Below are positions 3,831-5,005 of a stretch of 5,005 bases of DNA, piece after piece. Origin of the DNA: JBBSIG01 sp038232215 (GTDB taxonomy: Bacteria > Actinomycetota > Thermoleophilia > Gaiellales > Gaiellaceae). A program made the position numbers and the translations under genes. Below the pieces are notes generated by a model, which was not told the DNA's origin, searched no databases, and saw nothing but the letters and a program-made list of their open reading frames with translations. Every line of letters starts with the position of its first letter. The stretch's first letter is position 1. Location: positions 1 through 5,005 of the forward strand of contig JBBSIG010000199.1 of assembly GCA_038232215.1 (NCBI GenBank), read 5' to 3'.

Positions 3831-5005
3831 ATGGCTTCGCCCGAAGCTGACAGCGAGCGAGATCGGCTTTTCGAGCTCCTCTACCGGCGCCACGCACGCG
3901 ACGTCTACGGATTCTCGCTCGGTCTCGTCCGCAGCAGCGAGGAGGCAGAGGACGTGACTCAGACGGCGTTTCTCAACGCGTTTCGAGCACTCGAGGACGG
4001 CACGCGGCCGGAGCGGCCTCGCGCCTGGCTGCTCAGCATCGCCCGAAACGTCTGCCGCGGGCGGTTCCGCTCGCAGTCACGCCGGCCACGCGAGGTCGCC
4101 CTCGACGGTGAGGTGACCCCGGTGGCTTCGGGCGGCGAGAACCCGACGCTCGGAGAGATCGGATCCGCGCTTCGCCAGCTCAGCCCGAACCAGCGCGCCG
4201 CCCTCCTCCTGCGTGAGCTCGAAGGCCTCTCATACACGGAGCTGCAGGCACGGCTCGGTCTCTCACGGTCAGCCGTCGAGGGGCTTCTGTTTCGCGCTCG
4301 CTCGACGCTTCGCGAGCAGCTTCAGCTCGCTGAGCAGCCGCTCTCCTGCGGCGAGGCTGGGACGCTGGTCGAGCGACAGCTCGACGGCCGGCTCGCCGAG
4401 GGTGAGCGAGCGGGGCTACGGGCGCACCTGCGCACCTGCCCGGAGTGCGCGGGCGCCGCGCGCAGCGCGCGGGCGCGGCGAGGTCGCCGGCTCGGCGCCC
4501 TCGCGTTCGTCCCGTTTCCGCTGGCGCCCGTGCAGCGCGCGCTGCACGGGGCTCGCGACTGGCTCGCTTGCTCGAGCGCGACGGCCAAGGTGGCGACCGG
4601 AGCCGTAGGCGTCGCCATGCTCGGCGGCGGGACTGCGTCGCTCTACACCGACGCGACGCATCGCGTACCCCACTCGCCCGCCGCCGCCCCCACGCTGCCG
4701 GCGACCGAGCGCCGGGCTCCCTCGAGGGAGCCGGTCTCGGTGGAGCGGCTCGCCGAGCGGGAGATACCCGCACGCCCCCTGACTTTTTCGACTCGCGGAG
4801 CCGGTAGTCCGCGCGGCGGTGCTCCGAGATTCCAGGTGCAGAGAGCCCTCCGCGTCAACCGTGTCGCGGCCGGTAGCGAGCGGCCGGGGGTCGTCGAGGT
4901 GCAGGCGAGCTCCCGCCCCGAGCTGCGGCAGCCTCCCGCCCGGGTGGCGTCGGAGATTGCGCCTTTGCCGCGAGCCGTGCCCGCCTCCCCACCGCCCGAG
5001 GCGAC
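3831..5005 (+). CDS. ECF-type sigma factor fused to an anti-sigma-like zinc finger and membrane segment (right end missing)
   Basis: The frame is open to the right edge; 391 residues are visible. Residues about 13-82 are sigma-70 region 2 (LFELLYRRHARDVYGFSLGLV, EEAEDVTQTAFLNAFRAL, PRAWLLSIARNVCRGRFRS). Residues about 107-163 are region 4 (LRQLSPNQRAALLLRELEGLSYTELQARLGLSRSAVEGLLFRARSTLREQL) with its helix-turn-helix. Together they would direct RNA polymerase to a dedicated promoter set. From 172 follows a ZAS-like zinc finger as in anti-sigma factors: C173, then LDGRLAEGER, then H199-x3-C203-x2-C206, all four expected ligands present. After an Arg-rich stretch (211-220) and linker, residues about 253-272 (KVATGAVGVAMLGGGTASLY) form a probable membrane helix. 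From 274 on the chain is Pro/Arg/Ala-rich without recognised domain. ECF sigma factors are usually 160-200 residues with the anti-sigma encoded separately, so this is a single-chain arrangement. Start chosen by the strong purine-rich site. No separate anti-sigma gene is visible in the window. Confidence 0.85.
   Translation, partial: MASPEADSERDRLFELLYRRHARDVYGFSLGLVRSSEEAEDVTQTAFLNAFRALEDGTRPERPRAWLLSIARNVCRGRFRSQSRRPREVALDGEVTPVASGGENPTLGEIGSALRQLSPNQRAALLLRELEGLSYTELQARLGLSRSAVEGLLFRARSTLREQLQLAEQPLSCGEAGTLVERQLDGRLAEGERAGLRAHLRTCPECAGAARSARARRGRRLGALAFVPFPLAPVQRALHGARDWLACSSATAKVATGAVGVAMLGGGTASLYTDATHRVPHSPAAAPTLPATERRAPSREPVSVERLAEREIPARPLTFSTRGAGSPRGGAPRFQVQRALRVNRVAAGSERPGVVEVQASSRPELRQPPARVASEIAPLPRAVPASPPPEA
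4456..4472. repeat. Short GC-only inverted repeat inside the sigma factor gene
   Basis: CCGCGCGC (4456-4463) and GCGCGCGG (4465-4472) are perfect reverse complements around a single A. It lies in the codons for the Ala/Arg-rich stretch after the zinc finger. A 10-base direct repeat, GCGCGGGCGC, occurs at 4447-4456 and 4467-4476 in the same stretch. Biased composition may explain both. Confidence 0.4.
4527..4550. repeat. Perfect 24-bp palindrome inside the sigma factor gene
   Basis: The left half CCCGTGCAGCGC (4527-4538) is followed directly by its exact reverse complement GCGCTGCACGGG (4539-4550), with no spacer. It encodes residues 233-240, in the linker between the zinc finger and the membrane segment. 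The symmetry stops on both sides (G/G, then C/C). Confidence 0.8.

Noticed and set aside
4180..4858. Several overlapping minus-strand and other-frame reading frames across the sigma factor gene
   Set aside because: All have Arg/Ala/Pro-rich products and lie over a frame with clear sigma2, sigma4 and zinc-finger motifs.

Overview
The window is very GC-rich. Its codons mostly end in G or C, its reading frames sit close together, and several start codons have a TANNNT -10 hexamer 13-15 bases upstream and no Shine-Dalgarno. This fits a high-GC actinobacterium. The protein styles (a divergent UbiE with an adjoining UbiA-like membrane protein, and an ECF sigma factor carrying its own zinc finger and membrane segment) recall class Thermoleophilia. 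That placement is from memory of the families, not from a search.

Left part (1-1927): a conserved-looking hypothetical gene runs leftward off the edge. Back to back with it, only 26 bases away, starts a rightward methyltransferase gene of the UbiE/MenG type (quinone ring C-methylation). The short gap holds two overlapping -10 hexamers on opposite strands, so one symmetric site may drive both genes as leaderless transcripts. The methyltransferase stop overlaps the apparent start of a polytopic membrane protein that looks like a divergent UbiA prenyltransferase-family member. The best start for it is a CTG inside a CTGA overlap. Together these two suggest a quinone or prenyl-lipid module.

Middle (1928-3556): a 447-residue protein has two or three N-terminal membrane helices followed by roughly 350 residues of Glu/Arg/Ala-rich coiled coil. 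It starts 17 bases after the membrane protein and again has a leaderless-type -10. After 64 bases comes a 67-residue soluble helical protein of unknown function with its own ribosome binding site.

Right part (3557-5005): a 274-base gap without a gene holds three inverted repeats, including a 13-bp perfect stem with a nested 6-bp stem and a -10-like TAGTAT inside it. It is a candidate structured leader, operator or terminator region. It precedes an ECF-type sigma factor (sigma2 and sigma4) fused in frame to an anti-sigma-type zinc finger (C...HxxxCxxC), a probable membrane helix and a long Pro/Arg-rich tail that is still open at the right edge. This single-chain sigma/anti-sigma/membrane protein is the most interesting item. 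A perfect 24-bp palindrome lies in its coding sequence between the zinc finger and the membrane segment. I see no tRNA, rRNA, CRISPR array or insertion sequence.
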